A stretch of DNA of 64,000 bases, from contig NZ_JAYMGI010000002.1 of NCBI RefSeq assembly GCF_035825295.1, positions 7,330,001-7,394,000 on the forward strand, in the 5' to 3' direction. Below the pieces are notes generated by a model that was not told the DNA's origin, made no database searches, and saw only the letters and a program-made list of their open reading frames with translations. The stretch is from Actinacidiphila sp. DG2A-62 (GTDB lineage Bacteria > Actinomycetota > Actinomycetes > Streptomycetales > Streptomycetaceae). The translations under genes and the position numbers were made by a program. Shown here piece after piece: positions 49,048 through 57,046 of this stretch (the stretch's first letter is position 1; each line of letters starts with the position of its first letter).

Positions 49048-50310
49048 TCAGCGGACGATCCGCAGATGCCGCCTCGGCGTCGCCTCTGGGACCACTTTGG
49101 GACCAGCCTCGGGTTTGGGACCCGGCGCGGGGTCGATCTTGCCTCCACCCAGGTGCGCGGACAGCGCCGCGCCGGCCAGGTCGACCGAGCGCCGGTTGGG
49201 GTGGAGGTAGCGCTGCGTCGTCGTGAGCGATCCGTGTCCGGCGATCTTCCGCAGGACGTGGAGGGGGACCCCGGCATCCGCCATCCACGTCAAGCCGGTG
49301 TGCCGAAGGTCGTGACGCCGAAGGTGCTCGTACCCGAGGCGGACCACGACCTCATCCCAGTGGGTGGCGTCCCGCAGCACCGCCGTGGTGATCCGCCCAC
49401 CACGCGGGCCGGTGAACAACCGGGCCATCGGATCGCGGCCGGCCGCGTCGAGCCGACGAGCGACCATGGGGCGAATCTCGGGGATGATCGGCACCGTCCG
49501 ACGCCGCTTGCCCTTGGTGCCCTTGTCGATCAGCCCACCGGGTCCCGTGGTGGTCTGCCGGCACACCTCCCAGGTCCACGCCTCCCGGTCGATGTCCTTC
49601 ACACGCACACCGGAGACCTCGCCGATGCGGGTAGCCGTGCACGCCTCGAACCGCACCACGTCGCCCCAGCCCTCGAACTGCCCGGCCGACCGTGCGACGA
49701 GCGCCACCGCCAGCCGATCAAGCGCGTCCCAGCCCGGCAGCGCCAGCGATCGAGGATCGTCCAACTCGTCTTCGGCCCGCTTGTACTCCTGCTGCCAGCC
49801 CGAGACCCGCGCGGGATTCACGTCGACCAGACCGTCACGCACGGCCTGTTCCATGATCCGAACCAGGACGGCAAGGCTGTTCTTCACCGTCGACCGGCCG
49901 CACTCGTCAGCGATCCACGCGTACACCGCACGGTCCACCAGGCCGTTGACCAGAGTCTGCACCTGGAGATGTCCGAGCGCGGGCACCACGCGCAGTCGCC
50001 ACCCGGCACGGTACGGGTCGAGGGTCTTGGACTCCAATCCGCGCATGGCCAGATCCCACACGGAATCGCCGTACTCCGCCAGCGTCATCGTCGCGATGGC
50101 CGGCGTGATCCCCCGGCTTGCCGCCTTCCGCATCCGGTCGAGCCACGCATTCGCCGAATCCTCACTCGGCAGCATCTCCGAGCGGGACACCCGCCGCTTG
50201 GTCTGGGGATCGATCCAGCGCACCCGGGCGCGGTGGGGGTTGGGGTTGCCCGGCCGGTACTCGATATCGGTGGCGAGCTTGACGCCGGCCGGAGGGGTCT
50301 GCGCGGGCAT
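49048..50310 (-). CDS. int: site-specific tyrosine integrase (AICE int)
   Basis: A 420-residue tyrosine recombinase that integrates and excises the element at tRNA-Pro. An N-terminal arm-binding domain (KRRVSRSEMLPSEDSANAW) and SAM-like core domain (VNGLVDRAVYAWIADECGRS) are followed by the catalytic domain with Arg in CTATRIGEVSG, HxxR in HDLRHTG, His in AGHGS and the Tyr nucleophile in TTTQRYLHP. ATG 50310 overlaps the xis stop (ATGA). Its last codons include a 21-bp repeat that recurs at the other end of the element. Confidence 0.96.
   Translation of the reverse strand: MPAQTPPAGVKLATDIEYRPGNPNPHRARVRWIDPQTKRRVSRSEMLPSEDSANAWLDRMRKAASRGITPAIATMTLAEYGDSVWDLAMRGLESKTLDPYRAGWRLRVVPALGHLQVQTLVNGLVDRAVYAWIADECGRSTVKNSLAVLVRIMEQAVRDGLVDVNPARVSGWQQEYKRAEDELDDPRSLALPGWDALDRLAVALVARSAGQFEGWGDVVRFEACTATRIGEVSGVRVKDIDREAWTWEVCRQTTTGPGGLIDKGTKGKRRRTVPIIPEIRPMVARRLDAAGRDPMARLFTGPRGGRITTAVLRDATHWDEVVVRLGYEHLRRHDLRHTGLTWMADAGVPLHVLRKIAGHGSLTTTQRYLHPNRRSVDLAGAALSAHLGGGKIDPAPGPKPEAGPKVVPEATPRRHLRIVR
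49085..49105. repeat. 21-bp direct repeat, left copy (possible integrase arm site)
   Basis: The sequence beginning tctgggaccactttggg is found without mismatch at 59239-59259. The gap to the inner edge of the nearest att repeat is 95 bases at both ends. In the excised circle the two copies would flank the att core symmetrically, as the P1/P2 arm sites do in pSAM2. Confidence 0.75.
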
Positions 50311-50600
50311 CAGGCAGCCGCCCCGGGCACGACCCGGCGCGAGGACAACCACGCCTCCACGTCCGGCACGCTGTACATGGTCACCCGCGACGTGAGCCGC
50401 ACGAACGGCGGCCCCTGCATGGGTGTCGACGTCCGCCACCGCCGCAGCGTCGAAGGGTCGACCCCGAGCAGGTCTGCCACGTCCTCAGTGGTGTACCACC
50501 CGCTGTGCAGCAGGTCCGGGCGGTTGTCCCCCGCGTGCGGTTCCGCGGGCAGCACCCGCAGCAGACCACCGACTTGAGCAGTCGTCAGGAACCGTTTCAC
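50310..50600 (-). CDS. xis: excisionase-like helix-turn-helix protein (AICE xis)
   Basis: A 96-residue MerR-like/excisionase protein. TTEDVADLLGVDPSTLRRWRT is the winged helix-turn-helix and the later PPFVRLTSRVTMYSVPDVEAWL strand-helix completes the family pattern. It directs excision together with int. GTG 50600 overlaps the repSA stop (GTGA) and its own stop overlaps int (ATGA), so repSA-xis-int form one transcript as in pSAM2. The N-terminal ~30 residues are an extension of unknown role. Confidence 0.9.
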   Translation of the reverse strand: MKRFLTTAQVGGLLRVLPAEPHAGDNRPDLLHSGWYTTEDVADLLGVDPSTLRRWRTSTPMQGPPFVRLTSRVTMYSVPDVEAWLSSRRVVPGAAA

Positions 50601-51988
50601 GTCCAGTCCTCCTCTTCGGTGATCTCTGCGCGTGCTTGCCGTGCGGTGTCGCGTGCTTGGGTGATGTCGCGGTGGATCTGCTGGGCGAGCCAGGATTCGC
50701 CGGGGGTGTGTCCGTGGCCGGCGTAGGCCCAGTGCGCGATCACGAGGGTGGTTGCCTCGGGGTCGGTGTCGGGGTCGGGCAGGCCCAGGGCGCGGCGTTC
50801 CTGCTCGGCGCGGTAGTCGGCGCGTGCCTGGCGGAGCGCACCGAGGGTGGTGGAGTAGCGGCGGGCTTTGGTGGAGAAGTGGCCGCGGAAGCCGAGCATG
50901 TGTGCCCAGGCCCACAACCGCCGGCCCGGGTACAGAGTGTCAAGGTCCCAGCAGGCTTCGATCAGGCGGCGGGTGTGCTGGGGCAGGTCGGGCAGCTTGT
51001 CCAACTCCGCGAGTTCACCGATCCGCCGGTCGACAGTGCCGGTCGTCTCCGCTGCTTTGGTGGCGTACTTGGCAACGTAGGAGGCCACGGCCTGTTCGGT
51101 GAGTTCCTCGCCGTGTCCGAACGCGCCGATGGGCTGCACGTCGAGCTGGGTGCCCCAGCGCAGGGTGCGGGCCGGCTGGTCACCCGCGGCCGGGACCGAC
51201 ACGGAGGCGCGGGCGGCAGCGGCGCGCAGGGCATCACCGAGCAGGCCCGCGGTCGCCCACGAGGGCGGGGCGGTGTCGGGTCCTTCGGGGCCGTCGAAGC
51301 GGATCACGGCGTGGAAGTGGATCGCGCCGCGCTTTTGGTACTCGGCGACCTTCCCGTAGGACACGCGCAGGCGCTCGCGCAGCTCGCGTTGGGTGATGCC
51401 GGCGCGGGCGGCGAGTTCGCGGGGGAGGTAGATGGTGACGTAGCGCCACAGGTCGGAGGCGTGGTTGTTCCACAGCACCGCGCCGGCGTAGTCGTACGAC
51501 TCGGGGTCGATCGGCGTGCCCAGCTCCGCAGCACCGTCCGGGTGCGTGGTGCCGCAGCGGCAGCGACCGGCGGTGGGGCGATTGTGGACCGGGCCGAAGC
51601 TGGGGGCGGTGAGGGTGGCGAAGACGCGGGGATGGTCGGTGACGGTGGCCGGGACGCCTTTGCCGCCGGTCAGGCCGGACAGGATGAGCTGGTAGGTGTC
51701 GCCGGCGTAGGTCCACGCGCAGGCCGGGCAGCGCGAGGCGCGGCGGTTGCCGCAGGCGACGCGGAGCCGGCCGCCCGGCTCGTCGGCGGTGGAGTAGGAG
51801 TACAGGACCTGCCCGGTGCTCGGGTCGAGGGTGGTGGTCGAGCCGGTCAGGTGGATTGGGTCGGCGCAGCCGCCGGTTCGGGTGATCTGCTGCTGCCAGC
51901 GGTCGAAGCCCGGTTGCCCGGCCACCCGGAGGAAGTCCCCCCAGGTGGTCGGGTCCAGTCCCGCCGGTAGGTCGGCGGTGAGGGTCAT
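50597..51988 (-). CDS. repSA: replication initiator RepSA
   Basis: A 463-residue rolling-circle-type replication initiator of the RepSA family, which lets AICEs replicate during transfer. It has paired Cys motifs (ACGNRRASRCPACAWTYAGDTY; CRCGTTHPDG), likely zinc-binding, then the HxH metal motif in AIHFHAVIRFDGP and a downstream YVAKYATKAAE with a candidate nicking Tyr. The C-terminal part (HMLGFRGHFSTKARRYSTT) is conserved in the family. ATG 51988 overlaps the methyltransferase stop by 4 bases. Confidence 0.93.
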   Translation of the reverse strand: MTLTADLPAGLDPTTWGDFLRVAGQPGFDRWQQQITRTGGCADPIHLTGSTTTLDPSTGQVLYSYSTADEPGGRLRVACGNRRASRCPACAWTYAGDTYQLILSGLTGGKGVPATVTDHPRVFATLTAPSFGPVHNRPTAGRCRCGTTHPDGAAELGTPIDPESYDYAGAVLWNNHASDLWRYVTIYLPRELAARAGITQRELRERLRVSYGKVAEYQKRGAIHFHAVIRFDGPEGPDTAPPSWATAGLLGDALRAAAARASVSVPAAGDQPARTLRWGTQLDVQPIGAFGHGEELTEQAVASYVAKYATKAAETTGTVDRRIGELAELDKLPDLPQHTRRLIEACWDLDTLYPGRRLWAWAHMLGFRGHFSTKARRYSTTLGALRQARADYRAEQERRALGLPDPDTDPEATTLVIAHWAYAGHGHTPGESWLAQQIHRDITQARDTARQARAEITEEEDWT

Positions 51989-52650
51989 GCGGCGGCCCCC
52001 ATGCCGGATGCGGCGTGGTGGGCGAGGAACTGGCGGGCGATGTGCAGGGTGTAGGCCGGGGGGATGGCTTCGCGCAGGCCGTCGCGAGAGGCCCAGGGCA
52101 TGCCCATCACGACCCGGGCGAGGGGGACGTTGGAGAAGTTGCCGACGATGTGCATGAACTCCCCCGGGCCCACGGGGCGGCCCATCTTGGCGTTCGGCGC
52201 CAGGTGCCGGGGGTGGTGCCGGTGCCCGAGAGGGAACGAGGTCTCGAAGTGGCGGTGGCGGTAGGTGCGCAGTCCGAACATGGACCCGCACAGCTCTACC
52301 GGGTCGTTCAGCGGGGCGCCGGGCACGTTCTCCATCACCCACGGCCGACCGGACGCGTTGAGCAGGTCCCGGACAGGGGCGATCAGGTCAGGGTGGTCGC
52401 GGTGGCGGATCTGCTGGGCGCGGGTGTAGCGCTGGCACGGGCATGAGGCGTGGATCAGGTCGAACTCACCGCCGTGCGCGGCGAGGTACTCCAGCGCGTC
52501 ACCCTGGACGAAGGTGAACGGGTAGCGCGGCTGAGGGGCGAGATCGACGCCGGTCACGGTGAACCCGGCCAGGCGGTAGCCCATGCCGGCGCCGCCCTGC
52601 CCGCAGAACAGGTCCAGCACCCGCAGGCCATGGGAAGCAGGAGCATTCAC
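51985..52650 (-). CDS. DNA (cytosine-5) methyltransferase-like protein
   Basis: A 221-residue compact C5 methyltransferase. VLDLFCGQGGAGMGY is the SAM motif, ASCPCQRYT the catalytic Pro-Cys loop and WVMENVPGAPL the ENV motif. There is no room for a long target recognition domain, which is typical of phage and element-borne versions. No partner restriction enzyme is seen. It probably protects the element's DNA from host restriction during transfer. It is coupled to repSA by an ATGA overlap and starts within the end of the upstream small gene (ATGA-type 4-base overlap). Confidence 0.9.
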   Translation of the reverse strand: MNAPASHGLRVLDLFCGQGGAGMGYRLAGFTVTGVDLAPQPRYPFTFVQGDALEYLAAHGGEFDLIHASCPCQRYTRAQQIRHRDHPDLIAPVRDLLNASGRPWVMENVPGAPLNDPVELCGSMFGLRTYRHRHFETSFPLGHRHHPRHLAPNAKMGRPVGPGEFMHIVGNFSNVPLARVVMGMPWASRDGLREAIPPAYTLHIARQFLAHHAASGMGAAA

Positions 52651-52829
52651 CGCTGCTCACCGCCCTCGCGGGGATGGGTGTCGATCCACGCCTCTGCGCA
52701 CACCTTGTGGACGGGCTTGCCGCGCTCGGAGCGCAGCGGGGTCGGCTTGTCGCACAGGACGCAGGGCTTGTCGCCGGTGTGGTCGAAGTGCTCGGGCGAG
52801 CGCCAGTCGAGGAAGGCCACGACGGTCAC
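52647..52829 (-). CDS. small Cys-containing AICE protein
   Basis: A 60-residue protein with one CxxC pair (KPCVLCDKPTPL) followed by HKVCAEAW, so a possible zinc ribbon. GTG 52829 overlaps the upstream small gene (GTGA) and the stop overlaps the methyltransferase start. Function unknown; it is tightly embedded in the operon. Confidence 0.75.
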   Translation of the reverse strand: MTVVAFLDWRSPEHFDHTGDKPCVLCDKPTPLRSERGKPVHKVCAEAWIDTHPREGGEQR

Positions 52830-53011
52830 CGCCCGGCCGTGGCGAGCGCGGGGCGGGCGGGGGTGGTGCCGGTGCCCTTGCAGGCGGGGCAGGTGGCGGT
52901 GATGGTGCGGCGGGTGCCGTCTGTGTTGCGGGTGCCGGTGGTGACCTGGACGGTGGGGAAGCCGTCGCAGTGAGCGCAGATGTGGCCCGAGGCATGGGTG
53001 TGCTGGGGCAT
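52826..53011 (-). CDS. small zinc-ribbon AICE protein
   Basis: A 61-residue protein with two Cys pairs (GHICAHCDG and TATCPACKGTG) and a His-rich N-terminus (MPQHTHASGH). The CxxCxGxG pattern resembles DnaJ-type zinc modules often carried by AICEs. It overlaps the next gene (GTGA). A strong hairpin lies upstream of its start. Confidence 0.78.
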   Translation of the reverse strand: MPQHTHASGHICAHCDGFPTVQVTTGTRNTDGTRRTITATCPACKGTGTTPARPALATAGR

Positions 53012-53058
53012 GATGGGAGATCCCTTCCGGGTCGTTGATCTGGACTGGGGGTTGGGCT

Positions 53059-53098
53059 CCCGGGGCGGCGGATACTTGGCGGTAGAGGCCGCCCCGGG
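53059..53098. terminator. hairpin inside the AICE operon
   Basis: An 11-bp perfect inverted repeat (cccggggcggc / gccgccccggg) with an 18-base loop, between the 59- and 61-residue protein genes. It could be an internal terminator or a RNA-processing site that tunes expression of the downstream replication genes. Confidence 0.6.
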
Positions 53099-53104
53099 GG
53101 CCGT

Positions 53105-53284
53105 TCAGCGCTGGCCGGAGATCCGGCGGAAGATGCGGGAGCTGTAGTCCGGCTCGTTCCGCACCTCGGTCCCGTCCGGCATGATCGTCAGCAGGGTGCC
53201 TTTCTTGGCAGCCTTCTGAAGCCACCGGTCGTCGCGCATGAGGTGGGCTTCCACCTCGACGGTTTCGCGGATCTTCTTGAACAT
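53105..53284 (-). CDS. small AICE protein, 59 residues
   Basis: The product starts MFKKIRETVEVEAHLMRDDR and ends YSSRIFRRISGQR; it is basic, with a strand-rich middle (GTLLTIMPDGTEVRNEPD). I do not know its function. Codon bias and position in the series of same-strand small genes support it. It is a typical accessory gene of the spread region. Confidence 0.65.
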   Translation of the reverse strand: MFKKIRETVEVEAHLMRDDRWLQKAAKKGTLLTIMPDGTEVRNEPDYSSRIFRRISGQR

Positions 53285-53310
53285 GGCGGTCAGTTCTTTC
53301 GGTGTGGTGA

Positions 53311-53502
53311 TCAGCGGCGGCGGTTGCCGCGGCGCTTGGAGTAGGCGGGCGGGAGCGCGTTGTACGCCTCCTGGCCCTGCTGGAACGAAGCGGCGTCGCC
53401 CTCGTTCTGCGCGGTGTTGTCGAACTCGCGGGAGATGCGGCGCATGGTCCTGCGGTCGCCGTGGCGCTTGGCGATGGCGAACTCACGGCCGAGTTCGGCC
53501 AT
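53311..53502 (-). CDS. small basic AICE protein, 63 residues
   Basis: A short Arg-rich protein (MAELGREFAIAKRHGDRRT ... YSKRRGNRRR) with a helical N-terminal half. It lies between the spread protein and the 59-residue protein on the same strand. I do not recognise a function; the basic tail suggests nucleic-acid contact. Confidence 0.68.
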   Translation of the reverse strand: MAELGREFAIAKRHGDRRTMRRISREFDNTAQNEGDAASFQQGQEAYNALPPAYSKRRGNRRR

Positions 53503-53556
53503 GGCGGGGTTGGCCTGGCCTGTCCCCGCTGCTGCGACGGAACAGGCCCATGACGT

Positions 53557-53901
53557 TCACCGGCCCTTGCGGGAGTCGTTGAGGATCGCGCGGGCGACGA
53601 CCGCGACGACGGCCAGGGACATGGCGGTGATGGCGACGGCCAGCAGCATGGAGACCAGGACGACGCCGACGATCAGGACCACGGCGGTGCCGCCGACGAC
53701 GACGGTGGCGACGGTGCCGGGGGTGAGCTGGACGACCGGCCGGCCGGACTGCGCGACCGGGGCCGGGGTCGGGGCGGGGGCGATGGTGGTGGGCTGGACC
53801 GGGGCGACGGGCGCGGTGCCCGGGTCGGCCGGGACCGTGGTCGCCGGGGGCGCGGCGGGGGTGGTGTAGGTGTCGGTGGGCGGGTACTTGGGCTGGAACA
53901 T
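53557..53901 (-). CDS. SpdB-like membrane spread protein
   Basis: A 114-residue protein: a Pro/Thr-rich N-terminal half (TYTTPAAPPATTVP...) followed by two hydrophobic helices (VATVVVGGTAVVLIVGVVLV and LLAVAITAMSLAVVAVVARA). Small membrane proteins of this kind (Spd) help spread transferred plasmids within the recipient mycelium. ATG 53901. Assignment rests on layout and location. Confidence 0.72.
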   Translation of the reverse strand: MFQPKYPPTDTYTTPAAPPATTVPADPGTAPVAPVQPTTIAPAPTPAPVAQSGRPVVQLTPGTVATVVVGGTAVVLIVGVVLVSMLLAVAITAMSLAVVAVVARAILNDSRKGR

Positions 53902-53917
53902 GGCGTGTCCTTCCAGG

Positions 53918-54106
53918 TCAGGCGGTGCAGGTGTGGGTTCGGGCGGCGAGTTCGGCGGCGGAGCGGCTGGCGTAGTCGTTGGACCAGCCGCAGCGCGGGG
54001 CGGTGCACGCGGCGACGGTGGCGGTGCGTCCGTGACGGTCGCGGTGGTCGCCGACCTCCACGGGGCCGATCCGGGCGGTGTTGGTGAAGCGCTCGGGGCG
54101 CGACAT
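53918..54106 (-). CDS. mobile element transfer protein (small)
   Basis: A 62-residue protein with two Cys (CTAPRCGWSNDY) and the pattern RIGPVEVGDHRDRHGR ... YASRSAAELAARTHTC, which I recall from small AICE transfer (Spd-type) proteins. ATG 54106 follows GGAAGGAGAC. It lies in the run of spread genes between the TraB-like gene and repSA. Confidence 0.82.
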   Translation of the reverse strand: MSRPERFTNTARIGPVEVGDHRDRHGRTATVAACTAPRCGWSNDYASRSAAELAARTHTCTA

Positions 54107-54125
54107 GACGGTGTCTCCTTCCAGG

Positions 54126-54788
54126 TCAGGTGAGGTGCGCGGCGATGGCGTCGGCGAGCGCGGGCGGGACGCCGAGGCGGGTGCGCAGGGTCGCGGTGTC
54201 GATGGGCCGGCCGGTCTGCGCGTGGTACGCGTCGGCGATCTTGCGGGCATGCGCCACCAACGCGGCCGGGACCGGTGCAGGCGCAGGGGCGGAGGGAAGC
54301 TCCGGCACAGGCACCGGGCCAGAGGCCGGAACCATGGCGGGGGTGCGGTCGAGGGTGATCGGGTCGGGATCGGCCGGCGTATCGCTCGCGGTCGCGTCGT
54401 TGACCGAGACGGGAGCGGGGAGGCTGTGAGCCAGGAGGCTTCCGCCGAAGAACGCCAGGGCGGGCCATCCGGCAACCAGGACGCGAAGGACTGCCGGGAC
54501 GTGGTGCATGTCCAGCAATCCAGCGGTGGCGACGTTCGCACCCAGGGACGCGGCAAGCGCGATGACGAACCAGGTCCAAGCTGCGCGGGCGGGATGACCG
54601 GCCGCCCGCAGGGCGCGCATGCGGTGCCACGCAGCGACGAGAAGCAGATCAACGCTGATGGGGTAGGCCCAGGCTTTCCAACCGGTCTGTCCGGCAGCGT
54701 CGGCGATGTCGTGCAGGTGCGCGAAGGACAGCGAACCGGCGATCACGGCTTGGATCAGGATCGGGTCCACACGCGGGATGCGGGCCAT
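54126..54788 (-). CDS. DUF2637 membrane protein (SpdB-type spread protein)
   Basis: A 220-residue protein with about four membrane helices in the first half (IQAVIAGSLSFAHLHDIADA, YPISVDLLLVAAWHRM, FVIALAASLGANVATAGLL, VLVAGWPALAFFGGSLLA), the DUF2637 pattern. The C-terminal half is Pro-rich and ends in a small helical domain (AHARKIADAYHAQTGRPID). DUF2637 proteins occur in the transfer regions of Streptomyces plasmids and AICEs and probably act in intramycelial spread. Confidence 0.85.
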   Translation of the reverse strand: MARIPRVDPILIQAVIAGSLSFAHLHDIADAAGQTGWKAWAYPISVDLLLVAAWHRMRALRAAGHPARAAWTWFVIALAASLGANVATAGLLDMHHVPAVLRVLVAGWPALAFFGGSLLAHSLPAPVSVNDATASDTPADPDPITLDRTPAMVPASGPVPVPELPSAPAPAPVPAALVAHARKIADAYHAQTGRPIDTATLRTRLGVPPALADAIAAHLT

Positions 54789-54864
54789 GAGAGTTCACCT
54801 TCTTTCCGAGGGATCGGGCCCGGAGCCAGGCCAGGCGACACGGCCCCGGACGGAGCGAGGTTGA

Positions 54865-55041
54865 TCAGGCAGTGCCGGTGCCGAGGCAGGTCAGGCAGAC
54901 GCCTTCCTGCTGACCGACGTTGCGGTGGCGTCGGCCGACGCGGACGGTCACGGCGACCTGTCCGGTGCCCTTGCACACCTCGCACGGGTCCGGTGCCGGC
55001 GGTTGGGCCAGGGCGGGTACGGGGGTCTTCTTGCGGGCCAC
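54865..55041 (-). CDS. small zinc-finger AICE protein
   Basis: A 58-residue protein with two CxxCxGxG modules (DPCEVCKGTGQ and VCLTCLGTGTA), like the zinc-binding half of DnaJ. GTG 55041 has GGAGG eight bases upstream. Such DnaJ-like mini proteins are common between traB and repSA in AICEs; function unknown. Confidence 0.82.
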   Translation of the reverse strand: MARKKTPVPALAQPPAPDPCEVCKGTGQVAVTVRVGRRHRNVGQQEGVCLTCLGTGTA

Positions 55042-55132
55042 GGGGATGCCTCCTTCCAGGGGTTTTCGACATGGGGCGGGTAGGGACCTGGCGCGAGATG
55101 CGGTCGCGCCGACCGGTGGAGCAGGAGGGGAT

Positions 55133-56479
55133 TCAGGCGGTGGCCGGGACCGGCACACCCGTGGCGTCGTCGGGGAGCGGGGGCAGGTCCGGGCGGAAGT
55201 CGGAGAGCGCAGGCACGTCCGGCGTCAGGTCGGCGTGGCGGTTGCACGCGGCGACCGCGGTGCGCAGGGTGACGTTCGCGGTGCGGATACGCGACCACCC
55301 GCCCGTACTGTCCGCGGCGATGGCCACCCCGCGCTGTTCCGGCGCGATGGCGAGAACCGCGGCCAGGGCGTCGGGGGCGATGTCGCCGAAGGCCATCTTC
55401 GCGGAGGCTTCGTCGTTGACGCGGTGGCACACCCGGCCGGTGAGCTGGGCACGGAGCATGGTCACCCCGTCACCGAGTTCGGAGCCGAAGCGCTGCCCGC
55501 ACACTTCCAGGTAGATGCCGGCCGCGCGGGCGAGCTGGCCGAGGCGGATCAGGGCGGTGATGATCCGCTCCCGCCGCTTCTTCTGGGACGCCGCCGACAC
55601 CAGCAGCAGTTCCGCCACCTCGTCGACGATCACGACGATCGGCACCGGCCGGGTCTTGTCTGGCAGGCCCCAGATGTCGGACGTGATCTGCGCGTCGGGG
55701 GTGTCGGCGCTGATCCGCTGCGCGGCCCGGATGAGCTGGAACCGCTCGCCCATCTCCGCCACCAGCGCGTCCAGCAGGTCCGCGGCGGTGTCCGGGTCGG
55801 TGGCCAGGGCGGTGAACCGGCGGGCCAGCGGTGCGAGTTCCACGCCCTTGCAGTCCACGCCGACCAGCGCCACCCGCTGCGACGCCAACTCCTTGATCAG
55901 GCCACGCTGATACACCGACTTGCCCGATTCGGTCGCGCCCACGGTCAGGCTGTGCGGGACCCGGCGGAAGTCCCGGTAGTGCACCGACCCATCACCCCGG
56001 ACCGCGACCGGCACCCGCAGCGGCGAGCGCTCGGCACGGGCCGGCAGGTGCACGCGGTTCAGCACGTCGTAGCCGGTCATGGACAGTTCCAGGACCCCGG
56101 AGCGGATCTCCCGCACCGCCACGTGGTGCAGCCGCCAGGAGTGCCGCAGCCGGTCCGCCGCCGTGATCACGTCGTAGGCGTCCTGCCCCGGCTGCAACCG
56201 GATGCGGGCCACCAGGCCGGTCCGGGTCTGGCGCACCCGCAGCAGCTTGGGCGGGCGGTTGGCCGGCATCTCCCGACGCATCGCCCGCGCCAGCAGGATG
56301 CGCGCCCGCGACGGGGGCACCGACAGACCGCACGCGTCCATCACCGACGCGTAGGACCAGGTGACCCGGATGTGCGCCGCGGGGCCGCCGATGATCATCC
56401 AGTACAGGTCCGGGCGGACCCGGCGCACGAACAGCACCGCGGCGATCCCCCCGCCGGTCAGCACCAGGACAGTCACCAC
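55133..56479 (-). CDS. traSA: FtsK/SpoIIIE-like DNA translocase (TraB/TraSA type)
   Basis: A 448-residue protein with one N-terminal membrane helix (VTVLVLTGGGIAAVLFV) and an ATPase domain: Walker A GATESGKS at residues 181-188, Walker B IVVIVDE ending at D286-E287. This layout is that of TraB/TraSA, the single protein that pumps double-stranded plasmid DNA between Streptomyces mycelia. A C-terminal Pro-rich tail follows. GTG 56479. It lies downstream of the SCO3933-family gene, with six bases between. It is the key conjugation gene of the element. Confidence 0.9.
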   Translation of the reverse strand: MVTVLVLTGGGIAAVLFVRRVRPDLYWMIIGGPAAHIRVTWSYASVMDACGLSVPPSRARILLARAMRREMPANRPPKLLRVRQTRTGLVARIRLQPGQDAYDVITAADRLRHSWRLHHVAVREIRSGVLELSMTGYDVLNRVHLPARAERSPLRVPVAVRGDGSVHYRDFRRVPHSLTVGATESGKSVYQRGLIKELASQRVALVGVDCKGVELAPLARRFTALATDPDTAADLLDALVAEMGERFQLIRAAQRISADTPDAQITSDIWGLPDKTRPVPIVVIVDEVAELLLVSAASQKKRRERIITALIRLGQLARAAGIYLEVCGQRFGSELGDGVTMLRAQLTGRVCHRVNDEASAKMAFGDIAPDALAAVLAIAPEQRGVAIAADSTGGWSRIRTANVTLRTAVAACNRHADLTPDVPALSDFRPDLPPLPDDATGVPVPATA

Positions 56480-56485
56480 GGCCGG

Positions 56486-56842
56486 TCAGCCCTTGCCGTT
56501 CGACGCAGCCGCCGGCACCAGCGAGGTCACCGCGACCGCACGGAAGCTGATCCCGTGGCGCTTCTGCCCGTTGAACTCGTTCTCCCAGTCCCGCGCCCGC
56601 AACCCCGTGACCGCCACCAGCGTGCCCGGCGTCAGCGTCGCGTCCACACCAGTGTTCGGCACGGTCACCTGGTACAGGTCACCCTGCCCCTCGTCCGACA
56701 CCAGCAGGCCCACGGTCATGAGCTGCGCACCAGTCTCCCGGTCGACCGCGATCTCCCCGGTCTGCTTGTTCACCAGCTTCGGAACCGGAGGCGTCGCAAC
56801 GAACACCGCGGCGGTCGAAAGATCGATCTTGAACGAAGCCAT
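56486..56842 (-). CDS. SCO3933-family regulatory-type AICE protein
   Basis: A 118-residue protein with an OB-fold-like pattern (AVFVATPPVPKLVNKQTGEIAVDR, TPGTLVAVTGLRARDWE), matching the SCO3933 family found just before the transfer ATPase in AICEs. ATG 56842 follows a GAGGAG site. It is the first gene of the minus-strand transfer operon and its promoter region holds three TCTCTAGAGA-type palindromes, so the GntR repressor should control it. Confidence 0.85.
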   Translation of the reverse strand: MASFKIDLSTAAVFVATPPVPKLVNKQTGEIAVDRETGAQLMTVGLLVSDEGQGDLYQVTVPNTGVDATLTPGTLVAVTGLRARDWENEFNGQKRHGISFRAVAVTSLVPAAASNGKG

Positions 56843-56882
56843 CACGTTCTCCTCGGAGCGAGGCGACCGCCAGTCGGTCACC

Positions 56883-57027
56883 TCTCTAGAGATGACTCCA
56901 GTGAACGTCACCTCTCTAGAGATGTCAACACGTCTCTAGGGATGTTTGCCACGGTCCGTGAGGACACGCTCCTACCGTGGAACGTTTCTTTCGCGGAAGG
57001 AACGAAGACCCCTAAGCTGTCTAGAGA
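56883..57027. promoter_or_regulatory. array of TCTCTAGAGA operators between the transfer operon and gntR
   Basis: Two exact tctctagaga palindromes (56883-56892 and 56913-56922), one near match tctctaggga (56933-56942) and one tgtctagaga (57018-57027) lie in the divergent gap between the SCO3933-family gene and the GntR gene. The first two are 30 bases apart, about three helical turns. They are the probable binding sites of the GntR/KorSA-like repressor, acting on both promoters. The region is distinctly A/T-rich for this genome. Confidence 0.85.
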
Positions 57028-57046
57028 GGCAGAGGAGAGATCATCA

